Assembly (NCBI RefSeq): GCF_015832195.1
Contig: NC_052032.1
Location: 4,346,618-4,410,617 of the forward strand
Source of the DNA: Motacilla alba alba
Taxonomy: Eukaryota > Chordata > Aves > Passeriformes > Motacillidae
Length of the DNA stretch: 64,000 nt
Reading direction: 5' to 3'
Positions 12,000-23,863 of this stretch are shown in pieces. Position 1 is the first letter of the stretch. Each line of letters begins with the position of its first letter. Made by a program: the position numbers and the translations under genes. The notes under the pieces are model-generated. The model had not been told where the DNA came from, did not search any database, and worked only from the letters and a program-made list of their open reading frames with translations.

Positions 12000-14320
12000 C
12001 TGCAGCAGAGACAAAAGGAGATTTCAGGCTGCCAGGCAGGGCCACCTTAACAGGAGCAAATGGTGTCATCTTCTGCACCTAAAGAAAGAAAAGTCCGACA
12101 CCTAGAGCACTCTTGGAGGAATCCACCCTTCCTCACCAGCACCCCAGGGGGACATAGAGAAGCCTCCTCCTCCATTCAGACAGCAAGGCCAAGTCCACCA
12201 GACAAGTAAAGCAGCTCCACTGAATTGAGCAGACAACATTTTGGACATTTTTTTGCCAGCAGAGCTTTGCCACGAAAGATTCAGCCCATCTGTCCCACCT
12301 GAGGCACTCTAGGCAGTGCCTCTAGGATGATGCACGCCTGACAGGAGAAGATCTCACTTTGTGCAAGTCTGTCTGACGCAACTTCTAGAAGGAATGGATG
12401 ATGATTGCATGCAGGACACAGTGTGCAGGTAGGTACAGTGGACAAGCAAATGTTACTTGGACCTCTTCAGCTCCCAGTGGCCTTGCAAAAAGGGACGGGA
12501 AAGAGGATGAGTAAAGAGAATTAATCAGAGGAAAGAGCAAATAATAAAGTTAATTTGAACTAAGCACCCTTGCTGCCTTCTTTCCTCTCCCAGAGACTCA
12601 TCCAGGGAATATAAGCAGAGAGTGAAAACACTGTACAAGATAATGAATGAAAGCAGGTGATTTTGAAATGAAACCACAGAGAATCTGGGAGAGAACCGGT
12701 TAAGAACTGATAAACATCAGCAGAGACCTGAATGTAACAAAACACGTCTGAAAAGGACGTGCGGCTGAGAAGGACTATTTACCTAATTTACCTATTTACC
12801 TAATAATTCAATTTGTTCTGGGTGAGACACATTAAAATCCTGTTCATTCTCAACATAAGGCGGGCATTGTGAGAGGTCTTAAAAGGTGGAATGCCATCCT
12901 GCATCCTTAACATGTGAAACCTGGATTTAATAAATGAAGGGAAGACACAACTAGAGGAGGAATGTGCCATTTCTACATAACTCTCTTAATGAGAAGAATG
13001 GTGCTTGTTCTCATTTGATAGATGAACCACTGATGAATACACTGCCTCTGGCAGTGATAGCATGGTCCAAAAAATATGTACCACTGCTTTCAAGGCCAAA
13101 AAATATTTCGCTCTTCATCATCTTTGCATATTTTTTTAAGAGAGCAAGGACTTAGTTTTCTTTAAAATTCTTATTAGCTAAAATAATTTGATTCATCCAA
13201 ATTATTTCTTTTATTGCATATATGAAAAAAATAAGCCAAAATCCCAGTAAGCCCTCCCCCTCACTTTCTCTGGAAATTTTCCAGCTTTTATCTGAAAGCC
13301 AAATGCCTGAAAACAAACCAAAAATATTCTGGCGGAAAATCAAAATATTTTTATTAGATTTCAGTTTTTCAAGCAATAGTGGTGTTGAGTATTCAGCCTT
13401 TGGCTTTGAGATGAAAAATGGACTTTTTTTTTTTTTTGTGGAAAGAAGGTACTTTTCATCAAAAGAATTGATCAGTTGAAATCTTTTAATTAGTTTTGCA
13501 GGGCCTAAGTGGAGAAGTTAGGCATGTAAAACTTTGTCTTTAATATTTTGTTAAAAATAACAGACTAGCCTCCCACCACTATCAAAGCTGTGGTAATAAC
13601 AATGTCATCATTGTTACCTCTCACAAAAGCACTTTCCCTGGAAAATGACCAGCTTTGATTTCCTTTATCACCATGACCATTTTTTATGTGTGGAGCTTGT
13701 GAGGAGACCTTGGCAGGGATCAAGGCTCTGCCACATCAGGCTCTGTCCCCACAAACAAAGTCAATGCATCTTCCAGAGGATTTAACCCCCTGTATCTGAT
13801 GAGACACGAAGGGGGAATACAGCAAACAGCCAGCAAGGCACAGGTGATAAATAAAATGTCTGTGATTAGTGTGAGGAGCAGTTGTCACTGCACAGACCAC
13901 TCTCAATGCATTTTCAAGTTTCATCTCTTTCTGTTTTTCAGGGGGATTTGAAGGAACTTTGGCAGTTTTTATGAATCAACTCATTTGCCACTGAAAAGGC
14001 TGGATCAGTGGGAAAGTGTATTTTGAGCCAGGAGCTCTGGATCTCTCATGTAACAGAAGCATTCAACTGCAAGGAGATGCAGCAGAGAGAAATGAGAAAG
14101 GATGTTTTGCCACCATTTTGTGAGGCTGTGGCAGGAAAAGGAAGATCTGGGATAATTCTTCCCTTAGCTGTGATGCACAGCCATCAAGTCTTCATCAATT
14201 GCACCAATAACTGGGAAAAAAAACAACATTCCTGGGAAAAAAAAAATCATGCCTCATATTAACAGCAAAGGCACAAAAATCAGGACTTTTTCATTCCATG
14301 CTGGCTCATTTTCACTAGAG

Positions 14321-14354
14321 GAATGCTGAGGCTGGAATGCTGAGGCTGGAATGC
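14321..14354 (+). repeat. 14-bp tandem repeat, about 2.4 copies
   Basis: The unit gaatgctgaggctg repeats at 14321 and 14335 and partially at 14349, in intron 3. Confidence 0.85.
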
Positions 14355-16816
14355 TTGGCCAGAGGGCAGGCAGGAAGCCTGGGTGGAATCACATCAGGCA
14401 GCAGCACTGCTGTCAGATCACCAGCAGATCTCCTCTTGGATTTGGTCCCTGCACAACACAAACCAGGCTCTGAGAAACTCAGCAAAGAGGAGAAACTTGT
14501 GCTCTGGGGCAGTGGGGATCCGTGATTTCCCCACAAAAAATGTCATTTTTTCCTCCAAAGGAAGAAAACAGAGAAGCCCATGAGTGATGATGCTTTTTCC
14601 TGAAGGAGCAGTGCTGCCCCTAGGATTGACGGATGCTGAGCAGGGACACTGCTGTTGGAAACCTTTTTTGTGTAGCTCTGTGCAGAGCTGGAAAAGCACA
14701 GCATCCCCATGGAGGGGTCACATGGGAAAGCAACTCTTGGATCAAGAGAGGTTAACAGAATTTTCCTGCATTATTAAGTCTTAATTTCTCCTTTAATTAA
14801 GTGAATGGTATGTTCAAAGTTGTTTTTCCTTGAGGGATTTTGCTGAAAATTGGCTCTCAGCTCTGTGCGCTCCATCCCAGAGCGTGGATGCCCTCAAAGT
14901 GACCCTTCACCAGTGCTTTTGTCAGGAGCAGACTGGAGCAGAGCTGGGTTTTTGCTGGCTGCTCTGTAGGCTGAAAGGCACCAGAGCTGTTCCTCAGGTG
15001 TGAAAATTGCTGCGTTCAGGTCCCACCCTCCTGGGGGCCGTGCAGCAGCTGGCGTTTCAAAGCCAGCCAATTCCCTGTGTGCTTGTCACTATCTGCCACC
15101 TCCTCAGACACCAGGCTGAGCTACAAACAGCCTTAACCCAGGGCACAACTGCTTGTAGCTCTGCTGGGGAGACACCAGGTCCTGGGAGAGCCAGGACATG
15201 TCTGCTTTTATGTCCCAGAGCTCTTGTTTAGCCCCCAAACTGTGATTAGAGCATGTCCTCCGTGCATAATGCATATCCAGCTCCATCTACATGTTCCCTG
15301 GGACTGCCATTGCCAAGATAAATCCTCTTTTTCTCCCTACCATTGCTCACCACGCTCAGGGCTGGTGGGGTGTTTAGTGCTCCCCTCCAACACCAGTTCT
15401 CATTACAAGTCTCTGCATATTTAAAGTTGTTGTGTTGTAAAATCAGGAGAAGAAACAAGCCCCTGTGAATAATTTACAACCTCAGCCAGGCAAAATTAAA
15501 AATATATTTTACCATCAAAGGTCTTTCTTATTTTGAATTTTCATGGATGTGAGTGGCAAGAAAAGGAGAAATGTCAATGGAAAAAAAGTAAACCAGCAAA
15601 AAAAAAAAAAAGAGAGAAAATCTCTACTTGGCTGTCTTAGGCTCTGTAAAACACGGTCTTGAAAAGTGAATTCCTCAATAAAAAACAGTTTATCTTTACC
15701 CAGACTTCATTAAGGCCTGAAGAAAGCAGTCACTTGTGCTCTTCGATGCTTGGAAACCTCCTTTCTCTCACATTTCTTGCTGATGGAGTGGACTTGTTTG
15801 GGTGCCTGGACTGGAAGAGCAGCCCAAGGATCTTTGAAGGACATCACCACACCAGAGGCCATTGGACTTCAGGGGAGCTCTGCCAATTTACCTACCACCT
15901 AATTTGTGCATGAATCATGTGCATGCATCTAATCTCATCCCAGTGTCTGCAGAATGCTCTGGGAACAGACAGATGGCCAGAAATTCCTCAAAGTTCACTA
16001 CAAACACAGCAATGTGGCAAGGCTGGAGGTGAGATACGTTAGAAGAAGCAACAACAACAAATTTTGAAGTAAAATTGAGCCTTTACCACTGCAGAATCCT
16101 TCTCACAGACAGTTGTTCTTGGAAGAAAAGTATTTAAATGAAAGAAAGGCACACCCCAAAGGGAGAAAAGAACCATGAAAATAATACAGAGTGGAAAAAA
16201 GAACCAGGAGTAAACATCAATAGGAGCTGCTGATTTTCACCCCTCCAGTGTTCAACAGTAGCTACTCAAAATGTTCCTGCAGCACCACCAGCAGCGCCTG
16301 CTCAGGAGATCATGGCCCTACAGGGCTCTCTCTGATGTCATCCCTGACACATTCTGTGCACACACAGACCTCTCTGCAGCCCTTGCATACACATTTTGAA
16401 TTTTACTGAACTGCTGTTTTTCCAGAAGTCTGCTCCATGTTAATGCATTCAGCCTTCTGGCCATCTCTTCCCCTCTGTTCACGCTCCCTGCCCAACTCCT
16501 TGAACTCCCTTTTCCTGGAGCTCTTTAAAATTCCTCCAGTTCCAGCAAGAAAGGATGTTTTTCCCCCTGCATTTGTTTTCATCCTGTGAAAAAGAGGGAT
16601 GAACACGTTCTGTTGTGAAGCTGAGGGCAGTCGGGCAGGGCTGGCAGGACAGTCCCCCAGCTGAGGGACGTGCTTCTCCGGACACACGCGGTGGTCAGAG
16701 CAGCACAGGGGCACAACTCCGACCTCACACTCTGAATTCATTTGCAAAGGCTCTTTGGGGACACAGGTGGGCTTTGGGAGGGGGAGCTGCAGCCTGGCTT
16801 TGGTCCAGCCTCCCTG

Positions 16817-17145
16817 CTCTACAGCATCATCCCAGAGCACATGGCACAGAACTGCATCCACCTGGTTCTGGAATATCTTCTGTGAGGAGACTCCACACCC
16901 TCTCTGGGCAATCTGTTCCAATGCTCTCGAGAAATTCTTCCTCACGTTCAGCTGGAACTTCCAGGGCATCAGTTTCTGCCTGTTCCTCTTGTCCTTGTGG
17001 CTGGCACCACCAAGATGAGCCTGATCCATGCTCTAGGCACCCCCTTTAGATAATTATACTCATTAATGAGGTCTCCTCTCAGTCATCTCTTCTGGAGACT
17101 GAACAGCCCCAGCTCCCTTAGCTTTCCCTCACAACAGATGTTTGT
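16817..17145 (-). mobile_element. CR1 LINE 3' fragment, well preserved
   Basis: The plus strand carries the reverse-complement CR1 blocks in order: gactccacaccctctctgggcaatctgttcc, aattcttcctcacgttcagctggaacttc, gtttctgcctgttcctcttgtcc, and atctcttctggagactgaacagccccagctccctta. It ends about 430 bp from BRINP1 exon 3, in intron 3. Confidence 0.85.
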
Positions 17146-17572
17146 CACCCTTTTTTTAATTTTAAGTTCTTCTAGGCCTTCTGATGTTTACATTCTTATA
17201 ACACACTTTCTCACACACTTTATGTAAATAACTTATTGTTTTGCATTCTTTCATGGAGGAGGAGAAATTGGGTAGACTGTTGGTTTGTCCAGTGTCGTTG
17301 GAGAGGTGACACTGTCACCCTCCAATCCACTGTCACTTCTGGAAATCTATAAATGTTGGAGTCAGGAATTAAACTTCCCTCTTTTTTACCTCGGAGACCC
17401 CAGCGTCCACATCGTTTTATTTTGTGTCCTAGAGGGACAGATGCCCTGCTCCCCTCACCACTGCCACAGCCCCTGCTGGGCTCACCCCAGGAGCTCCATG
17501 CCAAACTGGACACACTTCCAGCCCTGCCCAGTGCCTTCCCCACCCCCCAGAGCCAGCCCAGGTGCCACCTAC

Positions 17573-17763
17573 CTCCCAGGGTGGCAGAGATGAGGAGGTG
17601 GGTGCCGTACTTTTTGATGATGGTGTCAATGAACTGCTGCGTGGTGGGTCTCCTGCCCAGCAGGCGGATGCTCCTCTGGAACTCAGGCATCAGGGGCAGC
17701 GGGTTGTGGAGCAGGTCCCTCCTCTCGATGGCTGTGTTCCTCACCTTCCAACGGGCAAACTCC
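17573..17763 (-). CDS. BRINP1: BRINP1 exon 3: start of the MACPF region with its signature (residues 73-137)
   Basis: This 191-nt exon completes Arg73, encodes residues 74-136 ([16 protein letters not shown] at the start), and gives the first base of Gly137. It contains the MACPF family signature Y-G-T-H followed by x6-GG: Tyr125-Gly-Thr-His128, then LLISATL, then Gly136-Gly137. Leu stands where pore-forming members usually have Phe or Tyr. The second glycine of the signature is split by the intron (G|GA). The acceptor is TTGTGGCACAG just above 17763 and the donor is GTAGGT from 17572. The MACPF fold is shared with perforin and complement proteins, but BRINPs are not known to form pores. Residues around 90-95 (LLHNPL) differ from the human sequence as I remember it, consistent with a bird orthologue. 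Confidence 0.95.
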
Positions 17764-18773
17764 CTGTGCCACAACACAGGAACACAACAGGGGTCAGGCT
17801 CCCAGTCTGGAGGGGCAGGGAGAGTCACCAGGGGGAGGAAAGGAGCATGGAGAAGGGGCCAATCCTGTTGGACACCCCCATGTGGACAAACACGTGAGGT
17901 CACAAGGCTGGACAGAGGGGAAGGGGAGGAGAAGAGGAAAAGTGAGACATTACTGCACAATAACCATACACTACAAGGATCAGGCTGGTGAGGAGGTGCC
18001 CTTGGAGTCACCAGAGGTGATAAATAAAAGCAGGCTGGTCCTTTCACCCTCCCACACTTTGGGGTCTTTCACTTCTCCATAAAGCAGCAAATTCTGGTCT
18101 CTGTCAGCAAATGGTCTCAACCACAGATCTAGCTTAAACTGATCATTGTTATATCTCTAATGCCTACAAGCCTTCCTAGCACACTTTTGCAAAGCAAAGC
18201 TGAAGAAAATACATTTTCTCCAAACATCTTCATCTTTCAGCACCATGAATATGGCAAAAGAGCATTTTGGAAAACAGTTTTTGAAATAAACACTGTAAAA
18301 GGATAGATTCAGATATAAGCAGAGTCCAGGAATGAAACAGGAGGTTTTGTTCATATTTTAGAAAAAAAAAACAACAAAGTGATTCTCAAATCCATGCTTT
18401 TAAACTGAGAGCTACTGGGAAAAAAATAAAGTTAATGTTTGCAAAAGCAGTTCTTTATTGCAGGTATCCATTTTGAAACGACACAGAGGGAAATACCTAG
18501 AGAAAAGCTTGCACACCTGCAATCTAAAAATCAGGCCTCGAAACATAACCAGCTGAGCACCTGAAAAATGAGAAACCTATTAATGTCTTTCAAAAAATAT
18601 TGAGCAAAGCCTTCCTTAAAGGAGAGGATGTTATTTATACCCATTCTCCTACAATGCACCTGCTCTATCTTAAGCTATCTCCCAGACCATCAGCTCACAG
18701 GCTTCTCTGTCACTTTTCATCCACCTATTCCTGTAACTTGGGCTGAAGACAAATATTTTATTTAGATTATAGG

Positions 18774-19305
18774 TGTTGTGGTTTAATCCCAGCTGGCAGC
18801 TCAGCCCCACGCAGCCACTCACTCCTCCTAGAGAGGAAGAGTCAGAGGGGTGAAAGTGAGAGAACTCATGAGTTGAGATAAACAGTTCAGCAGATGAAGC
18901 AAAAGCTGCAGAGGCAAGCAAAGCAAAACAAGGAGTTCATTCCCCACTTCCCATCACAGTCTGGAGTTCAGCCATCTCCAGGACTCCATCAGAGTGACTG
19001 GAGAAGACAGACTTCCTCACACTGCACATCCCCCTTTCCTCCTCCTTCCTCAGCCCTACAAGCTGAGCATGATGTGGTGTGGGATATCCCTGGGGTCAGC
19101 TATCCAGGCTTGGTGCCCCCACAGCTCCTTGTGCATCCCAACCTCGGCACTGGTGGGGTGGGATGAGAGGCAGAAGAGCCCTGACCTGTGTAAACTCTGC
19201 TCAGCAACACACCTGTGCTATCAGCACTGTTTCCAGCAAAATCCAAAGCACAGCCCCATACCAGCCTCTATGGAAAAAAATTAACTTCAACCCAGTGTTA
19301 CAGAA
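18774..19305 (-). mobile_element. Diverged avian LTR, BRINP1 sense orientation, about 1 kb before exon 3
   Basis: The plus strand starts tgttgtggtttaatcccagctggcagctcag and runs through gttgagataa to ataccagcctctatggaaaaaaattaactt. This is the reverse complement of a common bird LTR whose sense copy opens near a 'ctggtttcagctgggatagagttaat' motif. The terminal bases near 19305 are degraded. It is about 530 bp with no internal retroviral genes. It is older than the LTR at 23330, judged by its eroded end. Confidence 0.65.
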
Positions 19306-20984
19306 GAAATTTAATGATGGTGTTCTCTGGGAAGAATCTTGTTTAGCATTAGTGTGGCTCAGCAGTAGCAGCTAAAGCAGAGGAAGCCCTCATGTGCAAG
19401 AGCTGACCAAGAGCAAACTTCTTTGAGAAAATTAGTGCTGCTAACGAGGAACGAGCTGAATTCAGCAGAAACAAGTGGAATGAAGATAAGGACCAAGGAG
19501 ACTCTTCCAAGAGAATGAAGTCACTTCAGAAGAAGGCCAGCCCCAGTAAGAACAATAACTTAGGGGACCATGATCAGAATTAAGGATTTGGGGTTGGATT
19601 TGAGGATTGGGTGATTAGACGGCACAGGAATAATTCTGAGGCATGAACTGGGGCAGGGGTCCTCTCTGCAGGCACCCAGCTCACACTGTAACTCAGCAAA
19701 GGCTAACTGGAAACCTTCAGGCAGACTTGGCACTCCCGATAGGATCCTGGGTTAAAATCTGTCACTGTGGCTTCTGTGGAATAATCCATAACACCCAATC
19801 CAAACCAGGAATGACAACCCCTGGCCCTGAGGCAGCACTTCCCATCAGGGAGTGTCCTCCCAGCACAACAACCCCACCTGGCTGGCAGAGACCCTGACAC
19901 ACAGGCACATTCAGAGACTCAGCTGCCAAGCCAGGATCACAAACCAGATTTTTTTTCTGCCCAGGTTGATTCTATACTCAGTCCACTCTGCATACGTTAG
20001 GTTATTTGACTTAATGTAATTATGCAGGTATTTATTTTGATTGTGCCCCTTCACAACACTCCATGCTGCCTGACAGCAGTTACATTCATCAAAATAGCAA
20101 AGTGCCAGCTATTTACTTCAAAATATCTCCTTACACCTGAGCTAATGCCCCCTCTGTAGTTCCTTGCTTTCACAAGCCAAGTGAAAATGCCAAAACAAAA
20201 CACACCTCCTACTACATTACAAGAGTCATTAGTGTCAAACCTTGCAATCTGAAGAAACATCCATCCTTCCTAGAATAAACTCAGGCAAAAGGCAAAAACA
20301 CCCCCATACAACAGGTTCTTAACACAAGGAGTGATCGAAACAGATCATTTGCTCTCAAGTTGTCTGCAGATAACAAATACATCACCAATGTGTTCCCTTT
20401 GTGGAGCAGAGGGTGTTCTCTGCTGTCCCAGAATTGTGTAAAAGTTTATTTTAATGATAGACAAAACTTTAAAAGCAAAGACAAACAGTTTCTCTCTGAC
20501 ACCACAGAGAGGTTTCTCCAATCATCCCAGATTAGAGTTCCAATCCCAGACCTCGCTCCACAAGGAAATCCCCTCTGAGGAAGGAATGGTCCCTTCAGCA
20601 GTTGCACTGCATGGGAAGAGGCAGAGCTGAATGCTCAAAGACAGGCAAGGTTTTATAATAAATAGACACACCCATGTTCCATCAGAAAGATCATAACTAG
20701 CAAGCATAGGAAGAATGCCATCTGTGCTTCCCCTCCAAAGAGACAATTATTGCTTCCTGTAAAACTCAAGCACACATTCACATTCCTGCTTCCTGCAGTT
20801 TCCATAAAGTCAGGGGGGACCAGAGCGCTCCAGAGCCAGCACATTTTCAGAAAGGGCTGAGGGAATGTTTCATGCTCCCAATAAAGTACAGAGAGGTTGG
20901 TTTTGCTGCTTTGCAATAGATAATTTAGCAGCAAAGAGTTGAAATGTGCAGCTGGTCAGGTATTGATCCCTGTTCTCCTTCAGG

Positions 20985-21140
20985 GAAGCTGTGGCTGCCC
21001 CTGGATCCCTGGCAGTGTCCATGGACAGGGCTTGGAGCAGCCTGGGACAGTGGAAGGTGTCCCTGCCATGGCAGGGGGTGGAACAAAATGAGCTTTAAGG
21101 TCCCTTCTGACTCAAACCACTCCAGGATTCCATGATTTAT
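20985..21140 (+). mobile_element. CR1 LINE 3' end
   Basis: The sequence ctgtggctgcccctggatccctggcagtg, gcttggagcagcctgggacagtggaaggtgtccctgcc and ctttaaggtcccttctgac is the distinctive 3' tail of a bird CR1 subfamily. The same tail recurs at 5566-5868 and 35370-35542. Confidence 0.85.
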
Positions 21141-21784
21141 CAGCACCCAGAGCCTGGGAGTGCCTCCTTTCAGGGTGTGGAGATGGGCAGGGCAAACTGG
21201 GAAGCGATGGGCAATGGAGGCAGGAGAGGAGAATGACATTTGGATAAACAAGTGTCCAAAGGGAAAGTGGGTTCATTTTTTACATCAGGTCCAACATCAC
21301 CCTTTGACACCACTGGCGGGAGGCAAAAGCAGGAGTTTAAAAGGAATCACTGTCATATCTCCAGCCTGTTCCTTGCTGCCAAGGGACAATCCCAGTCTCC
21401 AGTCATGCAGCAGATGAACCCTGAGCAGAATCCACCTCTAAAGCACGACAGTGAAGGAGACTTTTCCACCCAATTGTTATTGATGCCATCCCTCCCCAGG
21501 GCTTCCTGCTCCCAGGGCACATCAGCAGGTGAAAGCCCAGTTCTGCTCTGCTCTCCCTGCGCTTGGATGTGTGGCTTTCCCAGCTGACAAGAAAAGCTGA
21601 GCAAATATGTTATGATGAATAATTTATGCAACTAACTTAGATGTTTATCTTCTGCTCATAGAATATCCATGAACCAGTTGCGATTCCCTCTAAGTTATGC
21701 ATTATTTGAATTTACTTAGTGACATTTTTCAAGATTTTTTATAGGTTTTACATAGCATTTGGCTGTTTTATTTCTTTGTGTGCT

Positions 21785-21880
21785 GTTGATTCATTGGGAT
21801 TGGAATCAAAGGAAGGGAACACCAGTGGGGTCATCTGCTCCAACCTCAGTAGTCAAGCAAATGGTATGGCCGTGTTAAGC
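21785..21880 (-). mobile_element. Diverged CR1 LINE 3' remnant
   Basis: The plus strand ttcattgggattggaatcaaaggaagggaacaccagtggggtcatctgctccaacctc resembles the reverse complement of a CR1 3' end. It is short and diverged, so the call is tentative. Confidence 0.4.
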
Positions 21881-23329
21881 TTGCTTTTTAATGTCCAAAA
21901 AATATATTTTAAACTTGGCTGACTGAATTCCAACATTTTACATGGAAAGCAAACTTCTAATTCCAGCTATCTTCCATGCAACCTGCAGAACCCTCTGCTG
22001 CAAGATGCACCCGAGGCCAAGATTATGGTACAGTTTTGGAAAATAGACTTAACATTAATAGATATGGCTACTGAAATAATTTAGAATTACTGAGGTCATA
22101 AAAAAAATATATTTGCAGGGAACAGCATAGATCTGGCCTTAGGGAATGTTCCAGCCTGAAACTCCTAAAGTCTCTGAAGAAACACCTCCAAGAACAGGTT
22201 TTCTATTAGCTTTCAACTCTAGATTTAATTGCATTTTCTGCAGAAGCAGAAAATCAGCCAAAATGAATTCAGGGTGCTGGGTTAGGTAAACAATACTCTT
22301 GTCTGTTTGTCACCACTGAATCCTTCCACCTGTGGACTTTGGGAGGATTTACCAAGGCCTTGGATTTGTGGATAATGGGTGCAAAAGAGTACTGGAACCT
22401 TTCCTCACAAAACCATCCTGGGCTGCCTTTCACTCTTCTCTGAGCCAGCAGGGGCACCACAGTCTCTGTGCCACCACCTGGGACACAGAGCTGAGGCCTC
22501 TACAGCCACTGAGACACTTTAAAAAGAGAGATCTTGCCCTGGGCATCACTTCTTTTCCAGACTCGACTGGGATTAGGGGGCACCCCATGTACAGCTGGGG
22601 TCAGTACAGAGTCTTCTGACCCTCAGGGGAAAGAAATCCCAAGCAAGGACCTGACCTTCTGCCAGCAGGGGAGCTTTGAATGGCCGGGGAAAGGTGAGAA
22701 ACCTCTCAGCAAGGAGGAGGAAGGGTCAGTGGCCCTGAGGGGTGGGATACCCAAGGTCTGGGTAGTGGGTGAGGCCCTTGTTGGGGCTCTGTCTCAACAG
22801 GGCTGAGAGCCCAAGGGAATTTGGGCTGTGCCAGGAAATGCTTCCAGGCCAGCACAGAGCAGCTGCCCTCTAGAGAAAACACAGAGGAGCTTCTTCAAGG
22901 GCTGAAAGGGGTAGGAGGTGCTGAAGGGGGAAGGCAAGTGAGAGGGAAGAGGGATGAGGAGTGAAGTACTGCCTCATGGAGGCACAAGCACAGATTGAGG
23001 GCTTTCCTGCCTGTAGCAGCAAGGGGACACACCTTATTTGAATAGGCTGAGGATGAGAAAACACTGCCCCTTCAAGCTGCATTAATGAGCTTCCATCAAG
23101 GCCAGAATGTCAGGGCAGAAGGAGCCACTAGGAATGTCTCAGTGCTCATTAGCACTATGACCCTCCAGGGAAACAGAAAAACAGGGAAAAAACACAGAAG
23201 AGGGAGGAAAAGTCAAGAGGCTGGAATAGGTACATCATGCAGGCCCCACTCTGCACCATCAGAAAGGACAGCAGGATCCAAGGGCAGGAGCATCTCTACC
23301 CAGAGAGGGAAGTCTGAGGGAGAGGGGCC

Positions 23330-23730
23330 TGTGGTTGTGATATTTTATGAAAATCCCTTTGCTAGGATTTTCTTCTCCTGAGAAGCTGAGAGGGCCTCAG
23401 CTTCAAGTGTAAACAATTTGTTATCTGCTACTGTGGAATGCAGCAGGTGCTTCCTCGATTGGTCAGTGTGGGATGTTTCTGCTTGGTGGCCAATCCAGGA
23501 GGCAGCAGCTCTCGGACTCTCTGGGAGTCACAGAACTTTGTTATTCATTCCTTTCTATTCCTGTCTCGCCTTCTGATGATTCCTTTCTCTCTGTTCTTTG
23601 TAGTATAGTTATAGTGGGGTCTTTTTAATGTAATATATATCATAATATAATAAACCAGCCTTCTGAAATGGAGTCAAGATCTCTCCTTCCCTTCACCAAG
23701 TCCTGACTGCCCTGAAGACCCACAGTAATA
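23330..23730 (+). mobile_element. Solo LTR with perfect 6-bp target duplication (ggggcc)
   Basis: The element starts TGTGGTTGTGATATTTTATG and ends near gacccacagtaata. It is bounded by ggggcc at 23324-23329 and 23731-23736, a clean 6-bp target-site duplication. It contains AATAAA at 23649-23654 and the gccttctgaaatggagtcaaga block typical of an abundant songbird LTR. It lies in intron 2, antisense to BRINP1. No internal retroviral sequence remains, so it arose by LTR-LTR recombination. The duplication and intact ends suggest a fairly recent insertion relative to its CR1 neighbours. Confidence 0.8.
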
Positions 23731-23836
23731 GGGGCCATCAGAGCAAATTGAATTCCCCATCTCCACATGGCCAAGACAACCAAAGCATGTAAGTGAGGAA
23801 ACAAGTTCAGCACAGACCTTGGGGGCTGGTGCTTGA

Positions 23837-23863
23837 AACAAAAAAAAAAAAAAAAAAAAAAGA
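23837..23863 (+). repeat. Poly(A) tract
   Basis: An A-run of about 24 bases follows gcttgaaac, 107 bp after the LTR at 23330-23730. No recognisable retrocopy precedes it. Confidence 0.85.

Larger units (their letters stand above)
12000..17572 (-). other. BRINP1 intron 3 (5.6 kb)
   Basis: It contains the 14-bp tandem repeat at 14321-14354, a poly(A) run at about 15598-15612 and the well-preserved CR1 at 16817-17145. The stretch 13290-13490 (gaaaat/tttttgtgg blocks) may be another ancient A/T-rich repeat copy. Nothing recognisable elsewhere. Confidence 0.85.

Noticed and set aside
16403..17029. 208-codon minus-strand frame
   Set aside because: Its upper part lies inside the CR1 fragment at 16817-17145 and the rest has no recognisable domain.
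17220..18047. A single 275-codon gene on the minus strand
   Set aside because: Only 17763-17573 is BRINP1 coding; the flanks are intron sequence that happens to stay open.
23837..23863. Poly(A) run as the tail of a processed pseudogene
   Set aside because: No recognisable coding sequence or target duplication precedes it.
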